64,000 nt of DNA from Serripes groenlandicus. Lineage: Eukaryota > Mollusca > Bivalvia > Cardiida > Cardiidae. Below are positions 22,301-32,637 of the stretch, piece by piece. Numbering within the stretch: the first letter of the stretch is position 1; the number at the start of each line of letters is the position of its first letter. The notes beneath the pieces are model-generated. The model was not told the origin of the DNA and made no database searches. It saw nothing but the letters and a program-made list of their open reading frames with translations. The stretch covers positions 40,651,175 through 40,715,174 of the forward strand of contig JASEVX010000008.1 in assembly GCA_031761405.1 (NCBI GenBank), in the 5' to 3' direction. The translations under genes were made by a program, and so were the position numbers.

Positions 22301-23050
22301 AAATCCTGAATTGGTATGGTAAAATCGAACTCATGCATACTAGATAAGCACCCTAACATGTTGCCTCTTTAGATATTGTAGCTCTTGAAAAAAAAATGTT
22401 GTGGGAAAAGAAGCCTTTGGTTTTAATATGCATCGGGTGTTTTTTTTTTAACAATTCGTTTCAATCAATCAGATTTTATCCGAATATCTAATTGTTTTAA
22501 ATTGTAAACTATTTGGAAGTGTTTGAATCCACGCTTGACTCGTAATACACATCAAATAAAATTATTTCTATAAAAATCTGATCATCGTGAGATGTCATGA
22601 TATTATTTAGATTTTACAACACTTTCTTAATGTTCTTGTTATGTGAGAATTGATTTAAATTGAGGGCACACCTATACTTAATTAAGCTTTCATGCAAGGA
22701 GAAAACATTACGTTCTACGTTGTATCCTCATTCAGACACAGTATATCGAACATTGTTGCAAATGTAAAATTAATTCATGTTTTCATATTTTCATTCATAG
22801 CACTTGTATACGTTCATTCATAGCATTTGTTCGCTTGTGAAAAGCAAATTTTAAAGACAGTGGCTATCATAGATTTTTTATGACGAGCAAGTTCTCCTAT
22901 TGTTACAATGTTTTAACTATATATTTATGTTCTCACTTTTGTAATGTTTAATATGAAATGTACTTGCTCTTCAAATTTGGAAGAAATAAAGAATATCTAT
23001 CTATATATCTTTGTCCTTATACAGACGCATAGAAAGATAGCATTAGCTAT
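22301..23050. other. Intergenic, no gene seen
   Basis: AT-rich sequence with MITE scraps around 22,870-22,920 (GACGAGCAAGTTCTCC). Confidence 0.4.
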
Positions 23051-23129
23051 ATTGACGTATAAGTTACGTCCCTTGTTTGTGTAGACACGTGTGATTTTCA
23101 AGCACCGAATAATTTTGATAATTTAAGTC

Positions 23130-23684
23130 ATGGGCGACGAATTATCGTCATACAGATGCAGAATTGGGAGTTTTATGATGCCGGTAAAGTACGGAAGAAG
23201 TGTTAATGGACTTGTATGTCGCAAAGATTCTGTAAGTTTGACTTTGAGATTGCTTGTACTGCTGGCCGTGTTATTGACGATGGGTGGGGGTGTAGAACCT
23301 AACCCAGGACCGCCGCGAAAGGCTAGACAGAGCACGCTACCTTTTAGTGAGGCAACCGCTTCAGTGGCTCCAACAGCCTCACCAGACCCCACACGAACCA
23401 CACCGATACAGGAGAGAAAGGGGAAGGGTGATAGAGATAGTGATATAATGGACTTTCTACGTGGAATGAAATCGGAGGTAAGAATGGACTTGTCCTCTAT
23501 AGACACGAAAATTGATGACATTAATAAAGCAGTTGAAAATTTGACAAGGCAAAATGAACAATTGAAGATAGAGAATACAGAAATGAGAACTGAGATATGT
23601 TCGTTAAAAGACCAAATCGATAGAGTTGAAGGTTTCTCAAGGAGAAATAATTTACGTTTCAATGGCATAGACGGAGAGGAATGA
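23130..23684 (+). CDS. LINE ORF1, N-terminal part, with 2A-like peptide
   Basis: 184 codons. A strongly hydrophobic segment (about residues 36-51, LTLRLLVLLAVLLT) runs into GGGVEPNPGP, with the NPG/P break at residues 60-61. In known 2A peptides the ribosome skips the Gly-Pro bond, releasing the upstream peptide. Residues 105-175 are a likely coiled coil (charged, heptad-like), followed by RRNNLRFNGI, typical of L1-type ORF1 proteins. The frame closes at a TGA that looks like a one-base shift: the next frame continues with NEDWEV. The start ATG lies 68 bp inside the element. Confidence 0.85.
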   Translation: MGDELSSYRCRIGSFMMPVKYGRSVNGLVCRKDSVSLTLRLLVLLAVLLTMGGGVEPNPGPPRKARQSTLPFSEATASVAPTASPDPTRTTPIQERKGKGDRDSDIMDFLRGMKSEVRMDLSSIDTKIDDINKAVENLTRQNEQLKIENTEMRTEICSLKDQIDRVEGFSRRNNLRFNGIDGEE

Positions 23685-24225
23685 AGATTGGGAAGTGACA
23701 GAAAGTAAAGTGAGAACTTTTATATGCAATGAAATGTCTATGCCCAGCCACACAGATGTTGAAATTGAGAGAGCTCATAGAGTTGGGGATCGAACCAGAG
23801 GCAAGTGTCCAATTATAGTGAAATTTACTAAATTCAAAGATAAAGAAGCACTTTTGAAAAAGGCCAAACAAACACTCAGGAAAGAGGATGGTTATTTTGT
23901 ACAAGAGGACTATACAGAGCGTGTTAGAATACATAGACGTGAATTAGGTAAAAAATTAATAGAAGCTCGTGAAAACGACCAATTTGCAGTCATGAATTTC
24001 GATAAACTCATTATTGAGAATAGTGATTACAGATACAACGAGGGAACAAAGGCTATTGTACGCGTTGGAGCAGTGCGAGGTCATTCACGTGCAAAAGGAC
24101 ACTTACAGACGGAGACGATGCGCGACATTCAGAATGGGGACAGAGCCCAATCAACGCAAGATAAACACGTTGAGTCGCCGAGGAGGGGGGCATCTAACGA
24201 GGGAAATGAACTTCATGATACATAG
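23683..24225 (+). CDS. LINE ORF1, C-terminal part (frameshifted)
   Basis: This continues ORF1 in another frame. It carries VEIERAHRVG and CPIIVKFTKFKDKEALLKKA, the RNA-recognition-like core of L1/Transposase_22-type ORF1 proteins, which bind the element RNA and act as nucleic-acid chaperones. A basic, low-complexity tail follows (SRAKGHLQTETMR). The true start is the 2A-cleaved ORF1, not an ATG here. Confidence 0.8.
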   Translation, partial: EDWEVTESKVRTFICNEMSMPSHTDVEIERAHRVGDRTRGKCPIIVKFTKFKDKEALLKKAKQTLRKEDGYFVQEDYTERVRIHRRELGKKLIEARENDQFAVMNFDKLIIENSDYRYNEGTKAIVRVGAVRGHSRAKGHLQTETMRDIQNGDRAQSTQDKHVESPRRGASNEGNELHDT

Positions 24226-24246
24226 GACTTAGGCCGACGCCCATCT

Positions 24247-24945
24247 GTGAAATATACACTTGAATATAACATTTTGACCTGGAATATATGTGGGTTAAAA
24301 AAACATAAATATAATTATTCCTTACTCAATTATCTAAAAACATTCGATATAATTGGTTTGGTAGAAACGTGGAATGATTCTAAGGGCGATTTTGACTTAC
24401 TTTTTGAATCTCACAAGTGTTTTGATGCTGTTAGAACTAAAAAACCTTACTCAATCCGTAACAGCGGTGGAGTTTCAGTTTATATACGTAATGACTTGAT
24501 CGAAGCGGGCTCTATCACACGTATATGTAGTGATTTGAATGACAGTGTAGTTTTGTATTGGAAAAGTAGCATATTTGAAAATGTAAATGATATTATATTG
24601 TATGTAACTTATGTTTCACCTGAAGGGTCATCTTTGTACAACAATTTACTGAATATTAATGGCATATCAATATTAGAAGAAAATTTGTCAGTTATTAAAA
24701 TGCAATATCCTGATTGTTATATTTATCTAGCGGGGGATATAAATGCACGCACGAAAGATTTCATGGACTATATACCCCAGGACTCATTAAACTACATATA
24801 CAATACTGAAGTAGATTACATCTCCGACTCCTTCGAGATGCCTCGGTGTAATAAAGATTCTCTTGTATACAATAAATTCGGTAGATCCCTAGTAGATCTT
24901 TGCTGTTTACATGATGTACACATTTTTAAATGGTCGTTTATTTGA
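24247..24945 (+). CDS. LINE ORF2, endonuclease part
   Basis: The N-terminus is an exonuclease-endonuclease-phosphatase fold: TWNICG at residues 11-16, catalytic-type Glu in LVETW at 40, and AGDINAR around 160. This nicks target DNA for target-primed reverse transcription. The frame is lost near 24,924-24,931, where a short T/A run precedes TGGTCG; the protein resumes in the next frame. Confidence 0.85.
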   Translation: MKYTLEYNILTWNICGLKKHKYNYSLLNYLKTFDIIGLVETWNDSKGDFDLLFESHKCFDAVRTKKPYSIRNSGGVSVYIRNDLIEAGSITRICSDLNDSVVLYWKSSIFENVNDIILYVTYVSPEGSSLYNNLLNINGISILEENLSVIKMQYPDCYIYLAGDINARTKDFMDYIPQDSLNYIYNTEVDYISDSFEMPRCNKDSLVYNKFGRSLVDLCCLHDVHIFKWSFI

Positions 24946-25945
24946 TGACACGGAGGGTAACTACACATGCGTTGCTAATCGAGGTAAAAGCGTGGTGGAT
25001 TACCACATAGCATCTTCACAGTTATTCCCCTTTATAAAGTACTTTAGCGTAGTCGATCGAGACGAGTCGGATCATTTCCCAGTAAACTCTGTTTTAAAAT
25101 TTAGAATGATTGCGATAGATTCAAATGAGGAAAATATGCGGAATAGTTATAATTTTATCAAGTTTGATAAATATAAATGGAATGTAAACCACAAAGAAAT
25201 ATTTTTCGCAGAGTTTCATAAATCATTTAGAGACATGCATGCAGCGGTGTCTCAGAGTGTTACATCCGATATAGACACTTCCATTAAATCTATCATTCAT
25301 TTATATAAATCATCAGCAAAAATGATGCTAGTTAGCGAACGTAATTATCAACGCTCTTATAATGAACCGTGGTGGGACACACAATGTATAGAAGCAAAAC
25401 GTGAAAAATACTTCATGTTGAGACGTTTCCGCAAAACAAACAGAGACTGTGATTTTGATAATTATATATCGAAAAAAAGGTTATTTAAAAGAATCTGTGA
25501 AATTAAAAAGTACAAGTATCAACAGTCTATGAGACTAAAGCTCTGTAGTTGTATTAATGACTCGAAGTCATTCTGGAAATTACTTAAGTCAGATAAAAGT
25601 TTTAAAAAGTCTAACATTGATATAACAAATGCAGATTTACAAATGTGGTATGATTATTTCGGTGAGTTGTTGTACAAAAATGACCAGCCTATTATAGTAC
25701 ATAGTGATTATGATGGTACATACATAAACGATGAGTATGAATTTATATTGAATTCACCTATAGATGCGAATGAAATTGAACAATGTATACGCAGTCTAAA
25801 GTCTGGTAAGGCGGAAGGTACAGATGGAATTGGGGCTGAATTTTATAAAAATACATGTGAAATGATATGCCCAGTCTTACATTTAGTATTTAATGAAATT
25901 GTTCAAACAGGACATTTTCCTAGAGCATGGGGAGAAAGCCGATGA
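24911..25945 (+). CDS. LINE ORF2, middle part (endonuclease end, RT start)
   Basis: It starts with the end of the endonuclease, including VVDYHIAS and DESDHFPV, whose Ser-Asp-His triplet is the conserved catalytic end of the family. A linker of about 200 residues follows, then the start of the reverse transcriptase domain (IRSLKSGKAEGTDGI). A second one-base shift near 25,930-25,945 (GGGGAGAAAG) moves the frame. Confidence 0.85.
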   Translation: MMYTFLNGRLFDDTEGNYTCVANRGKSVVDYHIASSQLFPFIKYFSVVDRDESDHFPVNSVLKFRMIAIDSNEENMRNSYNFIKFDKYKWNVNHKEIFFAEFHKSFRDMHAAVSQSVTSDIDTSIKSIIHLYKSSAKMMLVSERNYQRSYNEPWWDTQCIEAKREKYFMLRRFRKTNRDCDFDNYISKKRLFKRICEIKKYKYQQSMRLKLCSCINDSKSFWKLLKSDKSFKKSNIDITNADLQMWYDYFGELLYKNDQPIIVHSDYDGTYINDEYEFILNSPIDANEIEQCIRSLKSGKAEGTDGIGAEFYKNTCEMICPVLHLVFNEIVQTGHFPRAWGESR

Positions 25946-27714
25946 TAGTGGTTCCTATTCATAAATCCGGTCCCACAGAAAATCCCTCTAACTACAGAGG
26001 TATATCACTTGTAAACGTAATGTACAAGATATATTCTAGTATTATTAATAAAAGATTGTACAAATGGGCTGAAACTTTTAACAAAATAGACGAGTCACAG
26101 GCAGGTTTTAGGGCGGGATACTCTTCAGTCGACAATGTTTTTACCCTTATGAGTATTGTACAAAAGTATATTTCTAAACCGGGTGGTAGATGTTATGTTC
26201 TTTATATAGATTTTCAAAAGGCATTTGATTCTATTTTACACGATAAACTGTTTACATGTCTCTCAAAAAATGGAATTAACGGCAACATGCTAAGTACTCT
26301 TATAGCTATGTACTCCGATCTTAAATCTTTTATACGTATTGGGAATAAGAACACACAACCTGTAATAAGTAACGTGGGTACAAAGCAAGGCGATCAGTGT
26401 AGTCCAATACTGTTTAGTTTATTCATAAATGATTTAGTATCATTTCTTAGAAATAAAGGAATCTCTGGAATATCTATGAGTCCAGACATACCTGATATTT
26501 TATGTCTTTTATATGCGGATGATGTAGCAAATTGTGCAGAAACTGTTGTTAACTTACAAAGACAATTGAACACTATCTCAGAGTACTGCAATCTCTCAGG
26601 TATGACTATTAACTTAAACAAAACTGAAATAATTGTGTTTAGAAATGGAGGACCACTACGGAAGTATGAAAAATGGAAGTTTAACGATACGCCTTTAAAA
26701 ACCACATCAATGTACATATTTTTGGGATTACTGTTCACACCGAAATTATCTTGGACGAAAGCCAAAATAAAGCTTGCAGCACAAGCAAAAAAAGCAATGT
26801 TCTCAATCAAGTCAAGCCAACGTACATTTGGAAGATTAAAGGTTAAAGAAAATTTTAAAATATTTGATGCTATGATACTACCGATACTTACTTTCTCAGC
26901 AGAGATATGGGGCTATGAGTACAGCGAAGTGATAGAACGAGTACAAATACAGTTTTGTAAATATTTTTTAGGAGTTTCTCAATCTGTTAATAATGATGTT
27001 GTTCTTGGGGAATGTGGACGCTTACCGTTATGTTTTACTTATTATAGCAAGTGTATAAAATACTGGTGTAAAGTAATACATATGCCTGATAATAGATACC
27101 CTAAAAGCTGTTATAAGATGTTAAAGTGTCAGGATGAAATTAAACGCATCAATTGGGCTACACATGTAAAGAATTTATTGTTTCGATACGGTTTTGGATT
27201 TGTATGGATCTCACAAGAAGTTGGAGATATAAACTCCTTTATCAAATGTTTTAAAACTAGATTGTCGGACTGCTTAAAACAAAACTGGAGAGAAAATATT
27301 GACTCTTCATCACGATGTGATACTTATAAAAATATAAAGACATTGTTAAATCCTGAAAGATATTTGAATATAGAAATGTCATTTACCTTAAGAAAATCTT
27401 TAGCACGTTTTCGGTGTTCGAACCACAAATTAAGTATTGAAATAGGACGACATCAAAATATAGACAGACAAAACAGAATATGCCATTTTTGTCTGGGGAC
27501 TGTCGACATTATATCCATTGAAGATGAATTCCATGCTTTCTTTCATTGTTTAAGATATTCAGCTGAACGGGATGCTCTTTTATATACATGGTATTCTGGG
27601 AGAACAAATTTAGCAGATTTTTATAGATTATTAAAAATTGAAAACCCACAAATCATAAAAAACATGGCAGTGTATGTATGTACCATATTAAAAGTAAGAG
27701 ATTCGATGGATTGA
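25927..27714 (+). CDS. LINE ORF2, reverse transcriptase and C-terminal part
   Basis: 595 codons. RT motifs in order: NYRGISL (22-28), YIDFQKAFDS with catalytic Asp at 95, GTKQGDQCSP (151-160), YADD (196-199) and the thumb region after. All three catalytic Asp are intact. Near the C-terminus a CHFC...EFHAFFHC pattern forms a likely zinc knuckle. It would copy the element RNA at the nicked target. The stop at 27,712 is followed by about 115 bp of 3' leader-like sequence. Confidence 0.9.
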   Translation: MGRKPMIVVPIHKSGPTENPSNYRGISLVNVMYKIYSSIINKRLYKWAETFNKIDESQAGFRAGYSSVDNVFTLMSIVQKYISKPGGRCYVLYIDFQKAFDSILHDKLFTCLSKNGINGNMLSTLIAMYSDLKSFIRIGNKNTQPVISNVGTKQGDQCSPILFSLFINDLVSFLRNKGISGISMSPDIPDILCLLYADDVANCAETVVNLQRQLNTISEYCNLSGMTINLNKTEIIVFRNGGPLRKYEKWKFNDTPLKTTSMYIFLGLLFTPKLSWTKAKIKLAAQAKKAMFSIKSSQRTFGRLKVKENFKIFDAMILPILTFSAEIWGYEYSEVIERVQIQFCKYFLGVSQSVNNDVVLGECGRLPLCFTYYSKCIKYWCKVIHMPDNRYPKSCYKMLKCQDEIKRINWATHVKNLLFRYGFGFVWISQEVGDINSFIKCFKTRLSDCLKQNWRENIDSSSRCDTYKNIKTLLNPERYLNIEMSFTLRKSLARFRCSNHKLSIEIGRHQNIDRQNRICHFCLGTVDIISIEDEFHAFFHCLRYSAERDALLYTWYSGRTNLADFYRLLKIENPQIIKNMAVYVCTILKVRDSMD

Positions 27715-27842
27715 TTTAAATATAAAGGGACACACATGAAAATAGTTTTTCTATATGTATGTATAAATGTATATGATGTATTTTGGGCCAGTGGCCTTTA
27801 TCTACAAATAAAAGAATTGAAAAATTGAAAAATTGACGTATA

Positions 27843-28560
27843 TGACTGAATTTTATTCTTTCCTGTACATTTCAGTCTAAATATGAAAAAATGCTTTCTA
27901 TATTTTTTACAAAAATTTCTTTCTATATTTTTTACCAAAAATATATTTTGTTTCAATGCAATTTCTAAATGAATTGTATATAAGCAATACTCCTCACTTC
28001 TTGACAGTGTTTGCCAACTATTGTGAATATAATATAATGTTCAGCTGTCAACAATTTTAAAGTTTTTATTCTTTCTTTATTATTGTATTCTACTGATGAA
28101 GGCGTTCTTCCGAAATTATATAGTATAACAGTATAAACTAAACAACAAGTGTTTGTGTTTTTTATTATATTTGTTTGATTTATTCTTTTTAAACAATTTT
28201 ACCTATTCCGAAACTGCAGCAAAATAAAGAAGTTTTAAAGACTTAAATTCTTTCATTCATTTATTTTCCAACATATTTGCTCTCGTTTGTTGCTATCCAT
28301 ATATCCTAGCCATGACCTGTTCATACTTTGCATACAATTCATTATCCCATCTGCACCTAGTTGACATCACTCTAAAATTACCTTCCAGCAGTACTTTCAG
28401 TACTTTGATTCTTCTCGCTTTTGCAACCGCCGAAGGCGCTACATCTATTATTTGGACAAGTATTCTGTTCGACGATCCATCCGACTGATGCTGCAAAGTC
28501 ATCAGGTATTACTTGACTGGTTATGTATTTTGTTTTAATGTAAAACATATTTCTATTAGA
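27843..28560. other. Intergenic, no gene recognised
   Basis: AT-rich. A 69-codon reverse frame at 28,293-28,502 has no recognisable motif. Confidence 0.4.
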
Positions 28561-28998
28561 TAATACTTATCAGTCATTTCAGATTCCCGCCTCCCATCCG
28601 CGCGTCGTCACGGAACACTTACTTATACAGTATCTGTGTACAATTAAAAGTGACGCGAGTACGCACATGCACCGGCGGCCGTGTATATCACACAGGCGTG
28701 AGGATGCTGTTAGCCTTATAACTTTTAAACATCTGGCCGATTTTCAAATAATTTTGGGTGACACTTTACGAGATTCCTTCATGCCATGGTGATTGGTCAA
28801 CAAATATGGCCACCAGGAGGCGGGCTGATTGGAGATTTAATTTTTGCCTAATTGGAGTGGAGCGATACTGGCCCTCTTGGGCCTCCAGTAACAGCTTACC
28901 TGACCACACTACGAGTTAATGTGGTTGACTGTGTAGTTTGCATGACAAATCACATTGCATAAGTCAGGTGAGCGATCCAAGGCCATCATGGACCTCTT
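28561..28998 (+). mobile_element. Repeat remnants: GGCCGCC repeat and AGCTCACC 3' end
   Basis: 28,640-28,705 is the inverted partner of 20,390-20,465. 28,725-28,998 is the 3' part of the AGCTCACC repeat, ending AAGTCAGGTGAGCGATCC and GGCCATCATGGACCTCTTGT. Confidence 0.6.
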
Positions 28999-29125
28999 GT
29001 TAAATGTAGCCTTCTGCAAATTCTTAAGAAAGTGTCTATATGTGGGAAAAGTTTGAGTTAATTTATACTTTCCCAAAATGTTGCAAAACATTATGATAAA
29101 AGGGGATTTCTCCTTTTGTCACAGT

Positions 29126-29428
29126 CGAGTCCCGGTAGCTCAGTCGGTAACGACGCGGGCTGTCAATCCAGTGGTTATAAGTTCGAACCCCAGCTCGGCC
29201 AACATTCTTTACCACGTTTGATAAACGTCACTGTGACAAGCGTTATTCGTCTTCCACCAATGGGCTAAGTCTATGTGGAAAAGCAGCCAGTTGCTTGGAA
29301 AGAATGTTGTGTGAAGTACTGGTGTAAGAAAGCCAGGGAAAACATGTGTAGGTGAACTGGTCGCCATAATATGACTGAAAAATTGTTGAAAACGGCGTTA
29401 AACCCCAATCAATCAATCAATCAATCAA
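29126..29428 (+). mobile_element. tRNA-derived SINE
   Basis: CCCGGTAGCTCAGTCGGTAA, GTTCGAACCCCAGCTCGGCC, the usual body and a CAATCAATCAATCAATC tail. It sits in a MITE remnant (GGGGATTTCTCCTTTTGTCA). Target duplications were not clear. Confidence 0.88.
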
Positions 29429-29639
29429 CTACAAAAATGATAAAGCAATATTGATTTGCTGTAATGGCTGTAATTTGATGATACTAATACAGTTGAGTTT
29501 GACAGACCTACATGACTTTCTTGTACATATATTGCAAACTATTCCCCAGTCTATATCCATGCAGACAATGCCATGGTTAACTATAAGTCTACATGCACTA
29601 CTTAGCAGGGAAAATTACTTAAGGGCATACTTTAGTCAC

Positions 29640-30080
29640 ATTCGAGAGTATTTCAGCTACATTATAGAGTTGTTAAGTTACACTAGAGATTTTTAAATTA
29701 CACTAGAGTGTGGTTAAGTTACACTAGAGTGTGGTTAAGTTACACTAGAGAGGTTTTAAGTTACACTAGAGCTTTTAAATTACACTAGAGTGTGGTTAAG
29801 TTACACTAGAGAGGTTTTAAGTTACAGTAGAGAGTTGTTAGTTAACATAAGAGAGATGTTAGGTTACACTAGAGAGTTGTTAAGTTACATCAGAGAGATG
29901 TTAAGTTACACTAGAGAGGTTTTAAGTTACACTAGAGTGGGGTTAAATTACATTAGAGAGATGTTAAGTTACATTATAGAGATGTTAAGTTACACTAGAT
30001 AGTTGTTAAGTAACATTAGAGAGATGTTAAGTTACACTAGAGAGTTGTTAAGTTACATCAGAGAGTTTTTATGTTATGCT
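29640..30080 (+). repeat. Minisatellite of about 21 bp
   Basis: Variants of GAGAGATGTTAAGTTACACTA recur about 20 times, with units from 17 to 21 bp. The open frame through it (SYTREVLSYSRELL-type repeats) is a by-product of the 21-bp period. Confidence 0.9.
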
Positions 30081-30180
30081 GTATTTATGTTCTCAATATT
30101 TGAAATATAAAAACAAATTTTCCGGCTTTATCAAACAGTTTGTAACGATACTTACTAATTTGTAGTCGTATTTGCACTTT

Positions 30181-30207
30181 GAAAAAAAAAAAAAAAAAAA
30201 AAAAAAA
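30181..30207 (+). repeat. Poly-A tract
   Basis: About 26 consecutive A. One short minisatellite unit resumes after it near 30,281. Confidence 0.85.
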
Positions 30208-30376
30208 TTGACTCTGTCACTATATTTTGTGTATACATGTAAAATTGTTTTATTATAATTAAGATAAAATAAAATAAAAAAAGTTACACTAGAGAGTTTT
30301 TGAGTTACACCGAAGCACTGCCTGGTCAAATCACTCTTCAACCCTTTCCTTGGTATATACGCTATTTTACGCGCCT

Positions 30377-31238
30377 CTAATGAGTTATTGTGATTGCCCT
30401 TTGGCCATCGTCCCTCCGTCATCTTCTCCTCTGTAACCAATAGGTACCACTAGGTCAATTGGAAAACAACTTCTCAGAAAGCATTCTCTCAATGTCATCA
30501 CCAAAATTCCTTCATTATTTTAGATCCATGCATAATTCTGGTTCCGATGGCAACCGAAAGAAAACTCTTTTAAACATGTTCTCCTCCCAAACCCGTTGAC
30601 GGAGTTTAAAATAATTTTGCCGAAATTCTCATTGGGTGACCCTCTAATAGATTCCTTTAAGCCATGTTGATTGGTCGAAAAACATGGCCGCCGGGTAAAA
30701 ATAAAAATATTATGCGAAAGGATCTGGCTGATTTCCAAATAATTTTAAAGAAATGTTCCTTGGTTGACCCTCTATCAGATTCTTTCAAGCAATGTTGATT
30801 GGTAAGAAAAAAATAGCATATAGAGGGCGTGGCTGTTTTGTCTTATATGACTTTAGTGAAAACTTAAAATCTATTCTCTTCCGAGATTATCAAATGATAG
30901 TGTTGGCATGGTCCTTGGGTGAATCTCTACCTGATTGCCATGTTGATTGGTCAAAATACATGGCCACCAGGGCCTTGGGTTGTTTTATCCTTTATGCCCA
31001 GAGTGTAAGATTTAGACAATTATTTCCTAAGAAACTAAATGCAACCGGTACATAAACATTACTAAGTCATATTAATATGACAAAAGTCAGACAACATAGG
31101 ACCCTGGTATGGGTTAAATCACTTTGTGGCAATGGAGCTTTACTGGTCGTTAAAGGCTTCTTGTACCAGCTTACCTGACCGCCATTTCAAGTGAATGTGG
31201 TTGGCATGACACATCATATTGCATTTGCCCTCTTGTTT
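30377..31238 (+). mobile_element. AGCTCACC interspersed repeat, long copy
   Basis: The 5' end is truncated (GAGTTATTGTGATTGCCC). Internal modules CCTTGGGTGA, ATGTTGATTGGTC and CATGGCC.CC recur three times. It ends GCATTTGCCCTCTTGTTT. Confidence 0.7.
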
Positions 31239-31571
31239 ATATTTTTATCAATACCTTTTGAAAGACGTCAGTTGAGGATTTTTGTATGCGGATTAAGATT
31301 AAGATGATCCTGCTGTGGTATATACGTAGTAATGCTATCTCCACACTCCTTTAGAGCTTTGGAGGGACGACGCTATAATTATCTTTAATTTCTGTTTGTA
31401 TCACCCTACAAAGGATCGAACCTAGCTAGGCCTTTTCTGATGCTTTACATCAGATCAACGCGTTGAGTCATTAAAGTACGAAGAAGAGAACTGATTTACT
31501 GGATGCAAACGGCATTTGACATCTTATAACTAGACGAGTTTGTAAACATCGCGGAAAAGGGAGAACTTAAA

Positions 31572-32211
31572 GTTGCACTCTTATAGAAATTTATAAAAAA
31601 AATAAGTAAAATAACAATTGTTTTCCCTTAGAAACCTTTATGAGAACATGTTTGATTCTAATTAGACTGTAGTATGAGAAAGCTTTCATATTTTAATTAT
31701 TTAAATAAAGTTGTTTTTCCCTGCTCGGTAGGTACCTCTTTAAAGGTTTGTGTCTAATACAAACATTCGAGGGGGGTGGGGGGGGGGGGGGGCGAATAAA
31801 GTGAACACAAGTCAACTGTTATAAAAAATAACTCAGTTCATTGAAGCACAGATACACAATAAGTGTGTTTATCTAGTGTTAAAGCATTATTCAATTATGC
31901 TGTGTATGGGATATACATACTTAATGTATATGCCTCATTGAACTGAGTGTGTTTTTATTAGAGTTATGTACATTTTATCTCAACACGGTTTGTATATGAC
32001 ATCCAACCTTTAAATACATTCTGGAATGAAAATGTACATGAACAGCTCCGTTTTTAAAATCCTGAAATCTTGGAGAAAAGTATCATTTGTGGGTGTGGGC
32101 TCTTGGGTAACATGTTTGTGGTTAATCCTAAACCCATTCAGCTAATTACTTTTAAAAAAATAGATTTGAACTTTTTTACATGAGTTTTCTTCCCTCTGGA
32201 TAGAAATGCCA

Positions 32212-32225
<14 letters not shown>
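31572..32225 (-). mobile_element. Inverted partial copy of the hAT-like element interior
   Basis: Read backwards it matches about 32,716-33,352 inside the neighbouring hAT-like element for about 640 bp with few differences, including the G/C homopolymer and the TGCTTTAACACTAGATAAAC stretch. It lacks both TIRs and ends at a poly-A run (32,215-32,242). Confidence 0.88.
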
Positions 32226-32244
<19 letters not shown>

Positions 32245-32637
32245 GAGATTCTTTGTTGTACTGTGTAAGGGACATTACTATAACGGCTATAACACTACTA
32301 GTTATTTCCCATAGATATGTTGCTGCATATTTTTCTTCCGCATTGAGAGTGTTTATGTTTCAATTTCACGAAATAATTATTTTATTTTATTTAAGACATA
32401 TATTAATGCTGATTGAAAGCAGATGGTTACAACATAAATGTGTGAGATATATGGACACACTGTCGTGAGGAATATGTGTACATGATTTGGAAAGGAAAGA
32501 CGATAATAATGTGAACTTTTAGATGGGGGAATTCCCCGTGAATTCCACTTTCGTTTTGAATACAACAAAAACATAATGGCAGAAGGAGGGTCTCATCCAC
32601 ATGTAAGTAAAATTAACCAGAATTAATACATATATAC

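Larger units (their letters stand above)
23062..27831 (+). mobile_element. Full-length LINE (non-LTR retrotransposon), 11-bp target duplication
   Basis: A 4.77-kb element bounded by ATTGACGTATA at 23051-23061 and 27832-27842. Order: short 5' leader (about 68 bp), ORF1 with a 2A-like motif, coiled coil and RNA-binding region, then ORF2 with apurinic-type endonuclease, reverse transcriptase and a C-terminal zinc knuckle. The 3' end is a short tandem tail (AAAATTG units). ORF1 is broken once and ORF2 twice by single-frame shifts; motifs are otherwise intact, so the copy is young. The short repeated 3' tail and APE endonuclease fit the CR1/L2 group; the exact clade is not settled. Confidence 0.92.

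Noticed and set aside
23123..23668. 181-codon ORF opposite LINE ORF1
   Set aside because: It is an antisense shadow of the LINE ORF1; the plus-strand frame carries the recognisable motifs.
29790..30002. Repeat-protein ORF (SYTREVLSYSRELL type)
   Set aside because: It is produced by the 21-bp minisatellite; no start context or splice sites support it.
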